Source: Vicinamibacteria bacterium | GTDB lineage: Bacteria; Acidobacteriota; Vicinamibacteria; Fen-336 | DNA: 64,000 bases | Assembly: GCA_025994075.1 (NCBI GenBank) | Contig: JAMQGV010000018.1 | Location: 1-64,000, forward strand | Direction: 5' to 3' | In this document: piece after piece, positions 40,701-50,666 of the stretch | Layout: every line of letters starts with the position of its first letter | How positions within the stretch are numbered: the stretch's first letter is position 1 | Translations under genes and position numbers: made by a program | Notes under the pieces: generated by a model | Databases searched by the model: none | What the model was told of the DNA's origin: nothing | The model's input: only the letters and a program-made list of their open reading frames with translations

Positions 40701-43537
40701 ACACGGCCTGGCAGCGCTACGACCACAACCGCATCGACCTGGTGCCCGAGAAGAAGACCTGGAAGCCGGGCGAGACCGCGCGGATCGTGGTCAAGTCGCC
40801 GTGGGAGACGGCCACCGCGCTGCTCACCACGGAGCGCGAGGGCATCCGCTCGCGCCGGGTGTTCACACTCGACTCCACGCAGAAGACGATCGAGGTGCCG
40901 GTCGGCGAGGCCGACGTGCCCAACCTGTTCGTCTCGCTGCTGCTGGTCCGCGGCCGCACGGGCGAGTACACGCCGGAGGACTCGTCCGACCCCGGCAAGC
41001 CCGCGTTCCGGGTCGGCCTCGTCGCGCTGCAGGTCGACGACGGCAGCAAGCGGCTCGACGTGAAGGTCGCGACCGACCGCGAGGAGTACCGGCCCGGCGC
41101 GAAGGCAAAGGTCTCGGTCGCCGTCAAGGACCCCGGGGGCCAGCCGGTCGCCTCCGAGGTCACGCTGTGGGCGGTCGACGAAGGCGTGCTCAAGCTGACC
41201 GGCTACGAGGCGCCCGACCCCCGCGGCTCGGTGTGGGTCGAGAAGGCGCTGCAGGTGCTGACCCAGGACTCGCGCCAGTACATCGTCAGCCGCCGCGCGG
41301 TGATCCCCAAGGGCGGCGACGAGGGCGGCGGCGGCGGCAGCGACGAAGGCGGCACGACGGTGCGCCGCGACTTCCGCGTGCTGGCGTTCTGGCTCGGCTC
41401 GCTGCCGACGGCCGCCGACGGCACCGCCTCGACCGAGGTCGCGCTGCCGGAGGACCTGACGGCCTACCGCGTGATGGCGGTCGCGGGCGACAAGGCGTCG
41501 CGCTTCGGCGCGGGACAGCGCGAGCTGCGGATCAGCAAGCCGCTGCTGCTCAAGCCCGCGTTCCCGCGCTTCCTGACGCTGGGCGACGAGGCCCGCTTCG
41601 GCGCGGTCGTCACCAGCCGGCTGAAGCAGCCGGGCGACGCGATCGTGACGTTCAAGAGTCTCGACCCCGGCGTGCTGGTGGTCGAAGGCGCGCCGACGCA
41701 GACGGTGGCGCTGCAGCCCGAGCGCTCGCGCGAGGTCCGCTTCGCGCTGAAGGCGAAGGCCGCCGGCCGCGCCCGCGTGCAGATGTCGGTACGGATGCGC
41801 GACGAGGCCGATGCCTTCGAGGAGACGCTGCCCGTCCAGGTCGTGGTCGTGCCCGAGGTGGTCGCGGCCCACGGCCAGGCGGCGCCGGAGTCGAAGGAGG
41901 CGCTCGCGCTGCCGAAGAACGTGGTGCCGGGCTACGGCGGGCTCGACGTCTCGCTGGCCTCGACCGCGCTCGTCGGACTCGGCGAAGGCGCGCGCTACCT
42001 CGTCGAGTACCCCTACGGCTGCGCCGAGCAGCGCGCGTCGGCGACGCTCGGCCTCGTGCTGGCCGCCGAGCTGGGCGGCGCGTTCGCGATCCCCGGCCTC
42101 GAGCCTTCGAAGCTGGGGCCCGCCGCCGACCAGGGGCTGGCCGAGCTGCCCGCGTACCAGTGCGACTCCGGCCACTTCGCCTACTGGAAGGGCGGCTGCC
42201 GGTGGACGAACACGTGGCTCACCTCGTACGTCGCGCACGTGCTCCAGCGCGGCAAGGCCGCCGGCCGCGCGGTCGACGCGGGCGCGCTCGAGCGCGCGCT
42301 GGGCGCCCTCGAGCGCGACCTGACCGCGACCCCCGCCGACCTGCGGCTGGCTCCGGCCAACGCGGCCTCGCTGGCGTTCGCGGCGGCCGTCGCCGCCACC
42401 GGCGGGCGCAACGTCGACACGGCGATCAACCGCCTGTACGACGCCCGCGAGCGGCTGCCGATCTTCGGCACGGCCCACCTGCTCGACGCGCTGCACGCCA
42501 AGGGGGAGAGCGGCCCGCGCCGCGACGACCTGCGGCGGCGGCTCGGCAACGCGTTGCGCCGCGAGGGCGGCTACGCCCACTTCGAGGAAGCGAACGACGC
42601 CGACCTGCTGTGGCTGTGGTCGAGCAGCGCCCGCACCTCGGCGATGGGGCTGGGGGCGCTGTCCCGCCTCGATGCCGACCCGAAGGATGCGGCGGCGATC
42701 GCGCGCTGGCTGCTCGAGGCGCGCAAGAAGGGGCGCTGGGGCAACACCCAGGAGAACGCCTGGGCGCTGTCCGGCCTCGTCGACTACTACCGCAAGTACG
42801 AGACGGTGGAACCCGACTTCGAGGCGCTGGCCACGCTGGCCGGCCAGGCGGTGGCGAGTGGCACTTTCCGGGGCCGCAGCGCCGTCGCCCAGGACAGCTC
42901 GGTGCCGATGGCACAGCTCGCGTCGCGGATCGGAGCCGCGACGGGCGAGGTGCCGCTGGTGTTCAGCCGCGAGGGCCAGGGCACGCTGTTCTGGTCGGCG
43001 CGGCTGCGCTACGCGGAAGACGCCGCCGAGTTCGCCGCGATGCAGCAGGGCTTCCGCATCGAGCGCGCGTACGCGCCCGGCGAGGGCCCCGCGCCCGCGA
43101 GCCCGCTGCGCTCGTTCGCAGCGGGCGACCTGGTCAAGGTGACGCTGACCCTCGAGCTGCCACAGGAGCGCCGCTACGTCGCCGTCTCCGACCCGCTGCC
43201 CGCCGGCTTCGAGGCTGTCGACTCCTGGTTCCAGACGACGGCGCGCGACCTGGTGCGGGCCGAGGAGTCCGAGAACGAGGAGTCCGACTGGCGCGAGGCG
43301 TGGCGCAAGGGCGGCTTCGACCACGTCGAGCGCCACGACGACCGCGTGCAGCTCTTCGCGACCCGGCTCGCCGCGGGCAAGCACACGTTCACCTACCTTG
43401 CGCGGGCGACGACCGCGGGCACGTTCCGGGTCGGCCCGGCGCGGGTGGAGGAGATGTACGCGCCCGAGGTGTTCGGCCGCTCGGCGAGCGACACGGTGAC
43501 CGTCGCGCCGCCGGCGGAGCCCGCCGCCTCGAGGTGA
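37730..43537 (+). CDS. Bacterial alpha-2-macroglobulin with intact thioester
   Basis: 1935 residues with a signal peptide ([16 protein letters not shown]). The body shows macroglobulin-type beta domains and a long internal variable region. The thioester site CAEQ is at residues 1431-1434 ([11 protein letters not shown]), followed by the alpha-helical thioester domain (about 1420-1700) and a C-terminal receptor-type domain. Such proteins trap proteases in the periplasm by covalent thioester attack and protect the cell envelope. The gene overlaps pbpC by GTGA, the classic yfhM-pbpC pairing in which the murein enzyme repairs breaches while the trap inhibits attackers. No lipobox Cys is visible after the signal peptide, so it may be soluble. 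Confidence 0.93.
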   Translation: MKLAATLLALLPLAFASPAFAADASTLTVRDAAPRGLIEDRDQAREVRVVFSEAMVPLGKADGRGAPWFRIAPSAKGTLRWAGTDTLVFTPEEPLPWGTKYTVTIDGTATAVSGRKLGQPHRFEFTTPVLRLREAQVYRQAGRGDSPAMVGLRFNQPVDGAALLQHAQLAVTFEPYAWAPPALPAATQKAMGPGAVAAYDAKVKAAKAAAAASGPVAVELAAEWDRERLGHGDDLVVLKTTTPPPPGSRLRVTLGAGARGTGGPETPGEPRHETVRLEGAFFVQGFACVASCEPDSWNPLKVRGRARLAQFARHLRVREVLADGKTRDLAPRAVEIDPEEEADHDYGTPDWRESVAVTLPQLGYDFAPGRTYEVVLAPGLESSDGQKLGYVWIDRVENWHQRAATSFGGGHGVWESGGGTALPFYARNLKDVRHWAAKVAPDQLVPTLLKLRDKSFAEPPAGAGTVRTLAPVPDVSQSYALELKDVLGGPTGVAWVALRNGTPIPRSHAGSSAVRATLVQVTDLGLTVKDSPQGTLLFVTRLADGAPVAGAKVALRDLQNAVRWSGETGPDGTAMSPPLALRGDESYWQLAFVATAEKDGDFAYALSDWTEGIEPWYFGTYYDLEQAKPMLRGTAFADRGVYKLGEQVRLKLILRSDTASGMKLLPAGTEAKVTVETSQSDELLSETVKLGEWSSAELKVDVPAAAPLGNYSVKVEVEGQQRPVYGSFLVAAYRRPDFRVDANLAAPDAVAGAKLAGVVSGRYLFGVPMAEKEARWSLTKRALREPAPAVLERWQPERWAFFAEEDENFRGWDETVAEGDGKLDGDGRLAMAAETDRALGHPHLFTLEGTVTDASRQQIAGRASFRVEAMPYAVAVKRPPFFADVEGGLETEIAAVAADGTAVAGAEVTVSLVQIQWNSVRRAEGGGFYTWETEKREVPAGEWTVKTAAQPQPLKVPLPTGGYFELRAKAQDAEGRSTITTTGFYALGGGYTAWQRYDHNRIDLVPEKKTWKPGETARIVVKSPWETATALLTTEREGIRSRRVFTLDSTQKTIEVPVGEADVPNLFVSLLLVRGRTGEYTPEDSSDPGKPAFRVGLVALQVDDGSKRLDVKVATDREEYRPGAKAKVSVAVKDPGGQPVASEVTLWAVDEGVLKLTGYEAPDPRGSVWVEKALQVLTQDSRQYIVSRRAVIPKGGDEGGGGGSDEGGTTVRRDFRVLAFWLGSLPTAADGTASTEVALPEDLTAYRVMAVAGDKASRFGAGQRELRISKPLLLKPAFPRFLTLGDEARFGAVVTSRLKQPGDAIVTFKSLDPGVLVVEGAPTQTVALQPERSREVRFALKAKAAGRARVQMSVRMRDEADAFEETLPVQVVVVPEVVAAHGQAAPESKEALALPKNVVPGYGGLDVSLASTALVGLGEGARYLVEYPYGCAEQRASATLGLVLAAELGGAFAIPGLEPSKLGPAADQGLAELPAYQCDSGHFAYWKGGCRWTNTWLTSYVAHVLQRGKAAGRAVDAGALERALGALERDLTATPADLRLAPANAASLAFAAAVAATGGRNVDTAINRLYDARERLPIFGTAHLLDALHAKGESGPRRDDLRRRLGNALRREGGYAHFEEANDADLLWLWSSSARTSAMGLGALSRLDADPKDAAAIARWLLEARKKGRWGNTQENAWALSGLVDYYRKYETVEPDFEALATLAGQAVASGTFRGRSAVAQDSSVPMAQLASRIGAATGEVPLVFSREGQGTLFWSARLRYAEDAAEFAAMQQGFRIERAYAPGEGPAPASPLRSFAAGDLVKVTLTLELPQERRYVAVSDPLPAGFEAVDSWFQTTARDLVRAEESENEESDWREAWRKGGFDHVERHDDRVQLFATRLAAGKHTFTYLARATTAGTFRVGPARVEEMYAPEVFGRSASDTVTVAPPAEPAASR

Positions 43538-45903
43538 CCTTCCGGCTGTCCCGCCGCCGCGCCCTCGCGCTGGGCGCGGCGGCGCTCTTCGCCTGCGCCT
43601 GGGTGCGCTGGGGGCCGCTGCCCGAGGACCTGCTCGCGGGCGAGGCGCTGCGCTCGACGGAGATCGTCGACCGCGCGGGGCGCCCGATCTACCACGCGCT
43701 GTCGGCGGCGGGCACCCGCTCGCGCACGTACGACGCGGAGCACCTCCCCGAGCGGCTGGTCCAGGCGACGCTGGCCGCGGAGGACGCGCGCTTCTTCTCG
43801 CACCCCGGGCTCGACCCGCTGGCGCTGGCGCGCGCGGCGTGGGCGAACGTCCGTGCCGGGCGCATCGTGCAGGGCGGCTCGACGCTGACCCAGCAGCTCG
43901 TCAAGCAGTTGCGGCCGCGGCCCCGCACTCTCGCCGGCAAGCTGGGCGAGGCGCTCTTCGCGCTGCGGCTCGAGGGTCGGCTGTCCAAGCGCGAGATCCT
44001 CGCCCTCTACCTCGCGCGGATGCCCTACGGCAACCAGCTCGTCGGCGCCGAGGCCGCGGCCCAGGCCTACTTCGGCACCTCGGCCGACGCGCTGACGGCG
44101 GCGCAGGCGGCGTTCCTCGCGGGGCTGCCGCAGCGGCCGAGTGCCTACGACCCGTGGCGCCGCTTCGAGCGCGCGCGGGCGCGCCAGCTCGAGGTCCTGC
44201 GGCGGATGGAGGCGCGCGGTGCGCTGAGCGCGGAGCAGTCGGCGGTCGCGCGAGGGGAGCGGCTGGCGCTGAAACGGCCCGCCTTCGAGCTGCCGGCGCA
44301 GCACTTCGTCGAGCACGTGCGCGAGGCGGTGCCGACGGGAGCCGCGCGCGTCGAGACGACGCTCGACCTCGTGCTGCAGCGGAGCGTGCGCGGCATCGTC
44401 GCGGCCCACCGCGAGCGGCTGCGCTCGCACGGCGCCCACAACGCGGCGGTCGTGGTGCTGCGCAACGACGGCGCCGAGTGGCTGGCGTGGGAGGGCTCGG
44501 GCGACTGGTTCGACGCCGAGCACGGCGGCACCATCGACGGCGCGCGGGCGCCGCGCCAGCCGGGCTCGGCGCTGAAGCCGTTCACCTACGCGCTGGCCTT
44601 CGACCTCGGGTTCCACCCCGGCAGCGCGCTGCCCGACGTGCCGTCGACGTTCCCCACGGCGCTGCCCGGGGTCGTCTACGCTCCGCGCAACTACGACGGC
44701 CGCTTCCGCGGCCCGATGCGGGCGCGCGAGGCGCTCGCGGGTTCCGAGAACGTGCCGGCGGTGTACCTCCTCTCGCGCACCGGCGTCGGCGCCCTGCTCG
44801 GAGTCTTGCGGAGGGCCGGGCTCACCACGCTGCGCCGGGATGCCGACCACTACGGACTCGGCCTGACGATGGGCGACGCGGAGGTGCGGCTCTCGGAACT
44901 GGCAGCCGCCTACGCGGCGTTCGCCCGCGGCGGCGTGTACCTCGCGCCCTGCTTCCTGCGCGGGGGAGTCGCGGCCGGGGCCGACGGCGCCTGCGCGGGC
45001 CGCGAACCGCGCACGCTGTTCTCCGAGCGGGCTTCGCACTGGATCGCCGACGTGCTGGCCGATCCGCAGGCGCGAGCGTGGTCCTTCGGCCGCGGCTCCA
45101 GCCTCGACTTTCCGTTCCCCGTGGCGGTCAAGACCGGCACGTCGCAGAGCTATCACGACAACTGGACGCTGGGCTTCACGAGCGAGATCACCGTGGGCGT
45201 GTGGGTCGGCAACTTCGATCGCCGGCCGCTGGAGCGGGCGTCCGGCGTCACCGGCGCCGCGCCGCTGTTCCGTGACGTGCTGCTCGCCGCGCAGGAACAC
45301 GTGCAGGGCCGGCTGCCGCTGGAACGGATCGACCCGATCGTGGCGCGGCCCGCGGACCTGCAGCCGCGCGCGCTGTGCCCGCTGTCGGGCATGGCCGCGG
45401 GCCGGCACTGCCCGGGGTCGCGCACCGAGTGGCTGCCCGGCGACGTCGGCCGCGAGACGTGCGACTGGCACTCGCGGAGCCGGGCCGGGACCGTGGTCGC
45501 GTGGCCCGCGCGTTACCGGCCGTGGGCTGCGAGCGAAGGGCTGCTGGCGCGAGCGGTGCCGCCCGCCGCGCCCCGGCCCGCGGACGAGGCGGCGCGGCGG
45601 GCGCGCGGCGGTGGCGACACCGCCCGCGCCGACGCGCGCGAGGACGCGCTGGCGATCGTGAGCCCGCCTCCCGGCGCGCGCTACCTGCGCGACCCCACCC
45701 TGCGGCCCGAGTTCCAGACGCTGCCGCTGCGCGCCGCGGCGCCCGCCGGCGTCGCGTACGTGACCTGGGAGATCGACGGCGTCGTGGTCGGCCGGGTCGC
45801 CGCGGACCGCGCCCTCGACTGGCCGCTGGCCGCCGGCAGCCACGTGGCGGTCGTGCGCGACGGCCGCGGCGGCGAGGCACGCTCCCACTTCGAGGTGCGA
45901 TAG
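43534..45903 (+). CDS. pbpC: Penicillin-binding protein 1C
   Basis: 789 residues. After a signal anchor (about residues 9-24) comes a glycosyltransferase 51 domain with [15 protein letters not shown] and [13 protein letters not shown]. The transpeptidase follows, with the nucleophile in PGSALKPF, the SxN motif in GSENVP, and KTGTS. The C-terminal BiPBP_C domain (about 695-789, ending in the [10 protein letters not shown] strand) is characteristic of PBP1C. It polymerises and cross-links peptidoglycan at the outer face of the inner membrane. The GTG start overlaps the stop of the alpha-2-macroglobulin gene, so the two are translationally coupled. Confidence 0.95.
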   Translation: MTFRLSRRRALALGAAALFACAWVRWGPLPEDLLAGEALRSTEIVDRAGRPIYHALSAAGTRSRTYDAEHLPERLVQATLAAEDARFFSHPGLDPLALARAAWANVRAGRIVQGGSTLTQQLVKQLRPRPRTLAGKLGEALFALRLEGRLSKREILALYLARMPYGNQLVGAEAAAQAYFGTSADALTAAQAAFLAGLPQRPSAYDPWRRFERARARQLEVLRRMEARGALSAEQSAVARGERLALKRPAFELPAQHFVEHVREAVPTGAARVETTLDLVLQRSVRGIVAAHRERLRSHGAHNAAVVVLRNDGAEWLAWEGSGDWFDAEHGGTIDGARAPRQPGSALKPFTYALAFDLGFHPGSALPDVPSTFPTALPGVVYAPRNYDGRFRGPMRAREALAGSENVPAVYLLSRTGVGALLGVLRRAGLTTLRRDADHYGLGLTMGDAEVRLSELAAAYAAFARGGVYLAPCFLRGGVAAGADGACAGREPRTLFSERASHWIADVLADPQARAWSFGRGSSLDFPFPVAVKTGTSQSYHDNWTLGFTSEITVGVWVGNFDRRPLERASGVTGAAPLFRDVLLAAQEHVQGRLPLERIDPIVARPADLQPRALCPLSGMAAGRHCPGSRTEWLPGDVGRETCDWHSRSRAGTVVAWPARYRPWAASEGLLARAVPPAAPRPADEAARRARGGGDTARADAREDALAIVSPPPGARYLRDPTLRPEFQTLPLRAAAPAGVAYVTWEIDGVVVGRVAADRALDWPLAAGSHVAVVRDGRGGEARSHFEVR

Positions 45904-45927
45904 GAGGACCCGCGCGGCCGAACGATC

Positions 45928-45956
45928 TTGAATACGTATCTCTGCGGTCCTACGAT
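45928..45956 (+). promoter_or_regulatory. Promoter of the antitoxin-toxin pair, giving a leaderless transcript
   Basis: TTGAAT (45928-45933), 17-base spacer, TACGAT (45951-45956). The antitoxin ATG begins 6 bases after the -10, so the first transcribed base should be about the A of ATG. Confidence 0.6.
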
Positions 45957-45961
45957 ACGTA
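45932..45961. repeat. Paired ATACGTA operator-like repeats over the toxin-antitoxin promoter
   Basis: ATACGTAT (45932-45939, a perfect palindrome) and ATACGTA (45955-45961) are about 23 bases apart, close to two helical turns. The first touches the -35 and the second covers the -10 and start codon. This is the arrangement expected for autorepression by an antitoxin. Confidence 0.55.
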
Positions 45962-45962
45962 C

Positions 45963-46220
45963 ATGCAGAAGCTCACCCTGAGCGTCGACGGGGAAGTCGT
46001 GGACCGCGCCAAGGCCTACGCCGCGGAGCGCGGGACATCGGTGTCGCGGCTGGTCGAGAACTACCTCGACGCGCTGACCCGCCCGAAGACGGAGCTGCCG
46101 CCGCTCGACTGGTCGAAGGCCCCGATCCTGGCGCAACTGCGCAAGGACCTCGCGCGGGTCCGCTTCGGCGACGACCCGCGGGCGGAGTACCGCGCCCACC
46201 TGCTGCGCAAGTACCGGTGA
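45963..46220 (+). CDS. Ribbon-helix-helix-like antitoxin (DUF6364-type)
   Basis: 85 residues. The N-terminus MQKLTLSVDGEVVDRAKAYAAERGTSVSRLVENYL is the short strand followed by two helices expected of a ribbon-helix-helix DNA-binding antitoxin, as in DUF6364-type proteins. The C-terminal tail (PLDWSKAPILAQLRKDL...) would bind and neutralise the toxin. The stop overlaps the GTG of the PIN-domain gene (GTGA), ensuring antitoxin is made first. It probably represses its own promoter through the ATACGTA repeats. Family naming is from memory; the pairing is clear. Confidence 0.8.
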   Translation: MQKLTLSVDGEVVDRAKAYAAERGTSVSRLVENYLDALTRPKTELPPLDWSKAPILAQLRKDLARVRFGDDPRAEYRAHLLRKYR

Positions 46221-46714
46221 GCCGCGTCTTCTTCGATCTCAACGTCGTCGTGGACGCCCTGGACCGCCGGAGCGGGTTCGAGGCCGCCGCCGTCCGGCTG
46301 TGTCACGCGTCCGAAATGCGCCGGATCGACGGCTTCATCTCCGCGCACGCCCTGACGACGCTCAGCTACCTGATCGGGCGCGAGGGCGGCAACGCTGCTG
46401 GCGTGCGAGCGGTCCGCGCCACCCTCTCGATGCTCGAGGTGGTGCCGATCGATCGGCGGGTGCTGACGCGGGCGCTCGACGTGGCGGCGCCCGACTACGA
46501 GGATGCCGTCTCCGCGGCTGCCGCGGAGGCCGCACGCTGCGAACTGATCGTCACCCGCGATCCGCGGGGCTTCACCGGCACCTCGCTGATGGTCCTGGAC
46601 CCGCGGGCGGCAGTCGAGCTGCTGTTGGGGCCTGCTCCGGAAGGCGTCGCCGAGCCGCGGACGCCGTACCCGCCGCGCCGTGCGACGCCCCGGCGCGCCG
46701 GGCGCAGGCGCTGA
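46217..46714 (+). CDS. PIN-domain ribonuclease toxin (VapC-like)
   Basis: 165 residues. PIN-domain features are the first acidic site in FFDLNVVVDALDRR (Asp7), the central helix with FISAHALTTLSYL, the acidic pair in DYEDAVSA, and the terminal acidic site in IVTRDPRGF. Such proteins cleave RNA, often tRNA or rRNA, and are held inactive by the antitoxin encoded just before. The C-terminus extends about 25 residues beyond the usual domain with a basic Pro/Arg-rich tail. The GTG start overlaps the antitoxin stop. It is convergent with the DmpA-type peptidase gene. Confidence 0.85.
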   Translation: MSRVFFDLNVVVDALDRRSGFEAAAVRLCHASEMRRIDGFISAHALTTLSYLIGREGGNAAGVRAVRATLSMLEVVPIDRRVLTRALDVAAPDYEDAVSAAAAEAARCELIVTRDPRGFTGTSLMVLDPRAAVELLLGPAPEGVAEPRTPYPPRRATPRRAGRRR

Positions 46715-46727
46715 AGCGCGCCGCGCC

Positions 46728-47900
46728 TCAGCGCGGGCGGCGCAACAGCTCGAGCGGCAGCGCCTCGACGGTGCGGCCGCCGCGGCCCGTCGTCGTGGTC
46801 GCGCGCAGCATCGAGTTGAGCACCGCCTCCTCCGTCGCCTCGAGCGCCGCCTGGAACAGCGGAGAGAGCGCGTCGCCGGGCAGCGTCGGCCGCGGCGCGA
46901 CCGCGGTCTCGCCGTGGCGCACGCGCAGCGACTCGGCCGTGGAGAAGGCGATCGCGTAGTCGCCGCTGCCGTGCGAGTACGACGAGCCCGTGCGGGCCAG
47001 GCCGAACACGGCGCGGGCCGCGAGCCGCTCGAGGTCGCGCGCCGAGAGCGGCGCATCGGTCGCCACGACGATCATCGCCGAGCCGTCCGCGGTGTCGGCG
47101 ACGGCTTCACGTTCGCCGCGGGCGGCCGCGGGCGGCATCTCCGCGAACGGGTGCCGGCCGAGCCGCTCGCCCACGGGCTCGCCGTCGACGATCAGCACGC
47201 CGCCGAAGTTGGACTGCACCAGCACGCCGAGCGTGTAGCCCCCGAAGCGCGCCGGGAGCCGGCGCGACGCGGTGCCGATGCCGCCCTTCCAGCCGAAGGC
47301 GATGGTCCCGGTGCCGGCCCCCACCACGCCCTCCGCCACCCCGCCCTCGCGCGCGTCGCGAATCGCCTGCACCACGTGCTCGCGGGTGACGGACGGCTTG
47401 CGGATCTCGTTGAGGCCGCCGTCGTTGGTCTCGCCGATCAGCGCGTTCACCGAGCGCACGTCTTCGTTGCCGGGCTGCGCCAGCACGAACTGGACGACGG
47501 CCTCGACCGCCGTTCCGACCGCGAGCGTGTTCGTCAGCACGATCGGCGTCTCGATCGTGCCGAGCTCCGCGACCTGGGTCGACCCGGCCAGCTTGCCGAA
47601 CGCGTTGCCGACGAACACCGCGCCCGGCACCTTGTCGCGGAACAGGTTGCCGCCGTGCGGGAGCACGGCCGTGACGCCCGTGCGCACGTCGTCGCCGTGC
47701 ACCAGCGTGACGTGCCCGACCCGCACGCCGGCCACGTCTGTGATCGCGTTGAGCGATCCCGGCGCCAGTACCCCGGGCGCGATCCCGATCTCCCGCGTCC
47801 GCGGCCGCGCCTCCCCCGCGCGGGCCGCCGTGGTCGCGAGCGCTCCCACCGCGACTCCGAGGGCCAGGGCCGCACGGCCCGCGCGCTCGAGGACTGTCAT
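46728..47900 (-). CDS. P1-family (DmpA/S58-type) aminopeptidase, exported
   Basis: 390 residues with an N-terminal hydrophobic export segment (AALALGVAVGALATTAARA). The family is DmpA-like N-terminal-nucleophile hydrolases. Visible marks are ITDVAGVRVGHVTL, the GETNDGGLNE region, VQSNFGG, and the self-cleavage site ADGSAMIVVATDAPL, where the Ser becomes the new N-terminus and nucleophile. It would hydrolyse small peptides or beta-peptides and D-amino-acid amides in the periplasm. ATG 47900 is 8 bases after the stop of the phospholipase/phosphodiesterase fusion, third in a GspC-like / fusion / peptidase operon. Confidence 0.9.
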   Translation of the reverse strand: MTVLERAGRAALALGVAVGALATTAARAGEARPRTREIGIAPGVLAPGSLNAITDVAGVRVGHVTLVHGDDVRTGVTAVLPHGGNLFRDKVPGAVFVGNAFGKLAGSTQVAELGTIETPIVLTNTLAVGTAVEAVVQFVLAQPGNEDVRSVNALIGETNDGGLNEIRKPSVTREHVVQAIRDAREGGVAEGVVGAGTGTIAFGWKGGIGTASRRLPARFGGYTLGVLVQSNFGGVLIVDGEPVGERLGRHPFAEMPPAAARGEREAVADTADGSAMIVVATDAPLSARDLERLAARAVFGLARTGSSYSHGSGDYAIAFSTAESLRVRHGETAVAPRPTLPGDALSPLFQAALEATEEAVLNSMLRATTTTGRGGRTVEALPLELLRRPR

Positions 47901-47908
47901 CGCCGCCT

Positions 47909-50656
47909 TCAGCGCCGCGGGGCGGCCGGGAGGCGGGCCAGGGCCGGCTCCAGCACGCGGCCGGTGGCGTGCTTCGGGGGTTCGAGGCCGAGCAGCGCGC
48001 ACAGCGTCGGGGCGACGTCGATCTGGCGCACGCGGCCGAGGTCCGCGCCCTGGCGCACGCCGGGCCCGTGGAACAGCGTGAGGCCCTGGTTCTTCGGGCG
48101 CTCGGGCGCGGTGCCGTGGGTGCCGACGCGGGAGTAGTCGCCGACGGCGTCGCCGTCGAGCGCGGAGTGCACCTCGTAGCCGACCCGCGGCACCAGGTAC
48201 AGGTCGCCGCCGTCGGGCCCGCCGAAGCTCGGGTCGCCGGCCTTGCGCGGCTCGAGCACCGCCTCGAACACCGGCTTGCCGTCCTTCGGGTCGCGCAGCG
48301 CCTTCAGCACCCGCACGACCTCGGCGCGCACGCGGGCCTCGTCTTCCGGCGCGACGGTGCCGCCGGGGCGCGACGCGCGGTTGAGCATCACGAAGCCCTG
48401 GCCGCCCGCGAAGGCGTGGGCGCGGGTGCCGGAGAGGTCGAGGCGGCCGTCAGGGCCCTTCGCGAGCAACCCCGCCGCCGCCAGCGCGACGTTGGGCCGG
48501 ATCACGCGCGAGACGCCCGCCATGCCGTGATCGGTCGAGACCGCCAGCAGGGCGTCGGGCCCCAGTGCCTGGCGCAGCGCCGCGACGTGACGGTCGACGA
48601 TGCGCAGCCCCTCGTCGACGAACGGCCGCAGGGCCGCCGCGGCCTGCGGGTCGTGGCCCGGGGCATCCGCGTCGAGCACGCCCACCCAAAGGTGGAAGAA
48701 CTCGTCGGGGTAGGGCAGGTAGGTGACGAGCAGCTTCCAGTCCGTGCGCTCGATCGCCATCCGGTCGAGCCGCTCGAACTGGCGCGCGACCAGTTCGACG
48801 GTCTCGAGATAGCGGCGCTCCGCGGTCCCGTCGCCGCCTTCCCACAGCCGCTTGCCGAGCGCGCCGCGCCCGTACAGCAGCGAGGCCCCGTTGCCGACGA
48901 AGCCGCCGGTGGCCTCCAGTGCCGCGCCCTCCGCACCGGGCCGGCTGGAGCGGATCACGTGCACGCTGCTGCTCCACAGCGTCAGCGAAGACGCGTCGGG
49001 AGCCAGGTCCCACAGCCGGAAGTGGACGACCGCCGTGTCGCCGCCCAGGCGCAGCGCGAGCGCCTGGAATGCGCTCGTGTCGCCGGGCCGGATCGGCGCC
49101 GGCTTGAGGCGGATGCCGCCCGCGGCGTCGCGGTCGAGGCCCAGGTACAGCGTGTCGAAGCCCGTGGCCGGGTCCTTCGGGTCGTCGAACAGCAGGCCGT
49201 CGATGCGCACCCCCGCGATCTCGAACGACAGCTCGCGCACCTCGCCCGCCGACTCCGGCAGCGTCCCGAGCCAGGGCTCGACCTCGCGCGGCCGCAGTTC
49301 CGCGGCGCCGCGCACGGCGCCGCGCGACTCGATCGCGCCGTAGCCGTCGAACAGCGCGAGGTTGCGGCCGTAGTTGCCGCCGAAGCGGCGCTCGCCGAGG
49401 TACGGCGCCCACGGGTAGACCTGCGGCGCGGAGACGACCGTCGCGAGCTGGCCCTGGCGCGCGGCCGTGACCCAGATCGGTTCCGCCTTCAGGTGCATCG
49501 AGGAGTACCCGTTGTTCCACTCGAGCAGGCTGCCGCCCGCGAGCGGCATCACGTTGCCCCCGATCCCGGACTGGTCGGCCCAGGTCCCGGTCCACAGCGA
49601 GGCGTGGGCCACCGCGGTCTTGGTCGGCAGCGCGGCGAGCATCGAGCGCGCGGCGGCGCCTTCCTTGCGCAGCCGTGCCAGCTCCGGCATCACGCCGCGC
49701 GCGATCGCGTCGTCGATCAGCCACTGCGCCGCGCCGTCCAGGCTCAGGAACGCGCCGCGCGTGACGCCGCGCACGTAGGCCACGCGGTAGCCCGCGTCGA
49801 GCGCAGGGCGGCCGGCTTCTTCCCAGGCCGACAGCCACAGCGAGCCGACGCCGTGCGCCGCGGCCTGCAGCCGGTCGCGCAGGCGTTCGCCCTCGCGCGC
49901 GTAGAGGCGAGAGTAGTAGCCCTCGTCGTAGCGGTCGTCCCCGCTCGTCTCCACGAAGTCCGCGCCTCCGCGCACCGCGAGGTCCGACGCGAAGCCCTGC
50001 TGGGCCGCCGCGAAGGAGTCGAGCAGCACCGTGAACAGGAACTCGACCGGGTCGTCCACCCGCCGGGCGGGGGCCGGCTGCACCTGCGGCTCGAGCTGGG
50101 CCTCGAAGCGCTCGACCATCTGGCTCTCCCAGCGCGAGTGGATGCCGCGCTGGCCCGAGAGCTGGCCGTCGTAGTTGAGCACCGCGTGCAGCGGCACGTG
50201 GGCGTCGGCGACGTAGTGCGACAGGATCGCCGCGTGGCGCAGGATCGCGGGCTCGTCGCCGCGCCGGAAGGCGTCCACGAGCGCGCGGTACTCCTCCGCC
50301 ACCCGCCACGGCACCCGGCCCTTGTCGCGGGCCTCGGCGCCGCGCTTCGCCAGGTGGGCCGCCTCGTCGCGCGGGATGTCGGCGAACGGGGGTGCGCCGC
50401 CCCAGGCGTCCATGTCGAGGAAGTGGTTGGGCTCCTCCGCGTCGTCGCCCGCGGCGCGCTTCAGGTCGGGATCGACCGAGTGCTCGACGAGGTAGGCCGC
50501 GTTGCCGAGGAACAGCTCGCGCAGGGGCGCCGGCAGCGTCTCGAGCGCCTTGCGGTTGACGAGGCGGTGGCCGGTGAAGCCCCAGGCCTGCGCCGGCACG
50601 GGGACGAGGGAGAGGCAGAGGCCTGCAGCGAGCAGGGCCGGGAGGCGGCGGGTCAT
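47909..50656 (-). CDS. Phospholipase C/S1-P1-like domain fused to an alkaline-phosphatase-superfamily phosphodiesterase
   Basis: 915 residues with a signal peptide (LLAAGLCLSLVPVPAQA). Mature protein begins WGFTGHRLVN, the N-terminal Trp/His arrangement of zinc phospholipase C and S1/P1 nucleases. EEPNHFLDMD and HYVADAHVPLHAV supply further zinc ligands (about residues 25-260). The second part (about 300-905) is a type I phosphodiesterase/nucleotide pyrophosphatase domain: SLDG, nucleophile Thr347 in PTKTAVAH, DEFFH, STDHGM and a late His in THGT. Both active sites look intact. The two halves could split a phospholipid or nucleic acid and then remove the phosphate, possibly for phosphate scavenging. 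That order is inference. Confidence 0.88.
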   Translation of the reverse strand: MTRRLPALLAAGLCLSLVPVPAQAWGFTGHRLVNRKALETLPAPLRELFLGNAAYLVEHSVDPDLKRAAGDDAEEPNHFLDMDAWGGAPPFADIPRDEAAHLAKRGAEARDKGRVPWRVAEEYRALVDAFRRGDEPAILRHAAILSHYVADAHVPLHAVLNYDGQLSGQRGIHSRWESQMVERFEAQLEPQVQPAPARRVDDPVEFLFTVLLDSFAAAQQGFASDLAVRGGADFVETSGDDRYDEGYYSRLYAREGERLRDRLQAAAHGVGSLWLSAWEEAGRPALDAGYRVAYVRGVTRGAFLSLDGAAQWLIDDAIARGVMPELARLRKEGAAARSMLAALPTKTAVAHASLWTGTWADQSGIGGNVMPLAGGSLLEWNNGYSSMHLKAEPIWVTAARQGQLATVVSAPQVYPWAPYLGERRFGGNYGRNLALFDGYGAIESRGAVRGAAELRPREVEPWLGTLPESAGEVRELSFEIAGVRIDGLLFDDPKDPATGFDTLYLGLDRDAAGGIRLKPAPIRPGDTSAFQALALRLGGDTAVVHFRLWDLAPDASSLTLWSSSVHVIRSSRPGAEGAALEATGGFVGNGASLLYGRGALGKRLWEGGDGTAERRYLETVELVARQFERLDRMAIERTDWKLLVTYLPYPDEFFHLWVGVLDADAPGHDPQAAAALRPFVDEGLRIVDRHVAALRQALGPDALLAVSTDHGMAGVSRVIRPNVALAAAGLLAKGPDGRLDLSGTRAHAFAGGQGFVMLNRASRPGGTVAPEDEARVRAEVVRVLKALRDPKDGKPVFEAVLEPRKAGDPSFGGPDGGDLYLVPRVGYEVHSALDGDAVGDYSRVGTHGTAPERPKNQGLTLFHGPGVRQGADLGRVRQIDVAPTLCALLGLEPPKHATGRVLEPALARLPAAPRR

Positions 50657-50666
50657 CGGTGTCTCC

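Noticed and set aside
41311..41345. Gly-coding GGC-rich tract in the macroglobulin gene as a possible repeat or recombination site
   Set aside because: It simply encodes a short Gly-rich loop ([14 protein letters not shown]) in frame.
37715..43384. Minus-strand open frame of about 1889 codons opposite the alpha-2-macroglobulin gene
   Set aside because: The macroglobulin frame has a signal peptide and a CAEQ thioester; the antisense frame is a repetitive His/Arg/Ala-rich shadow.
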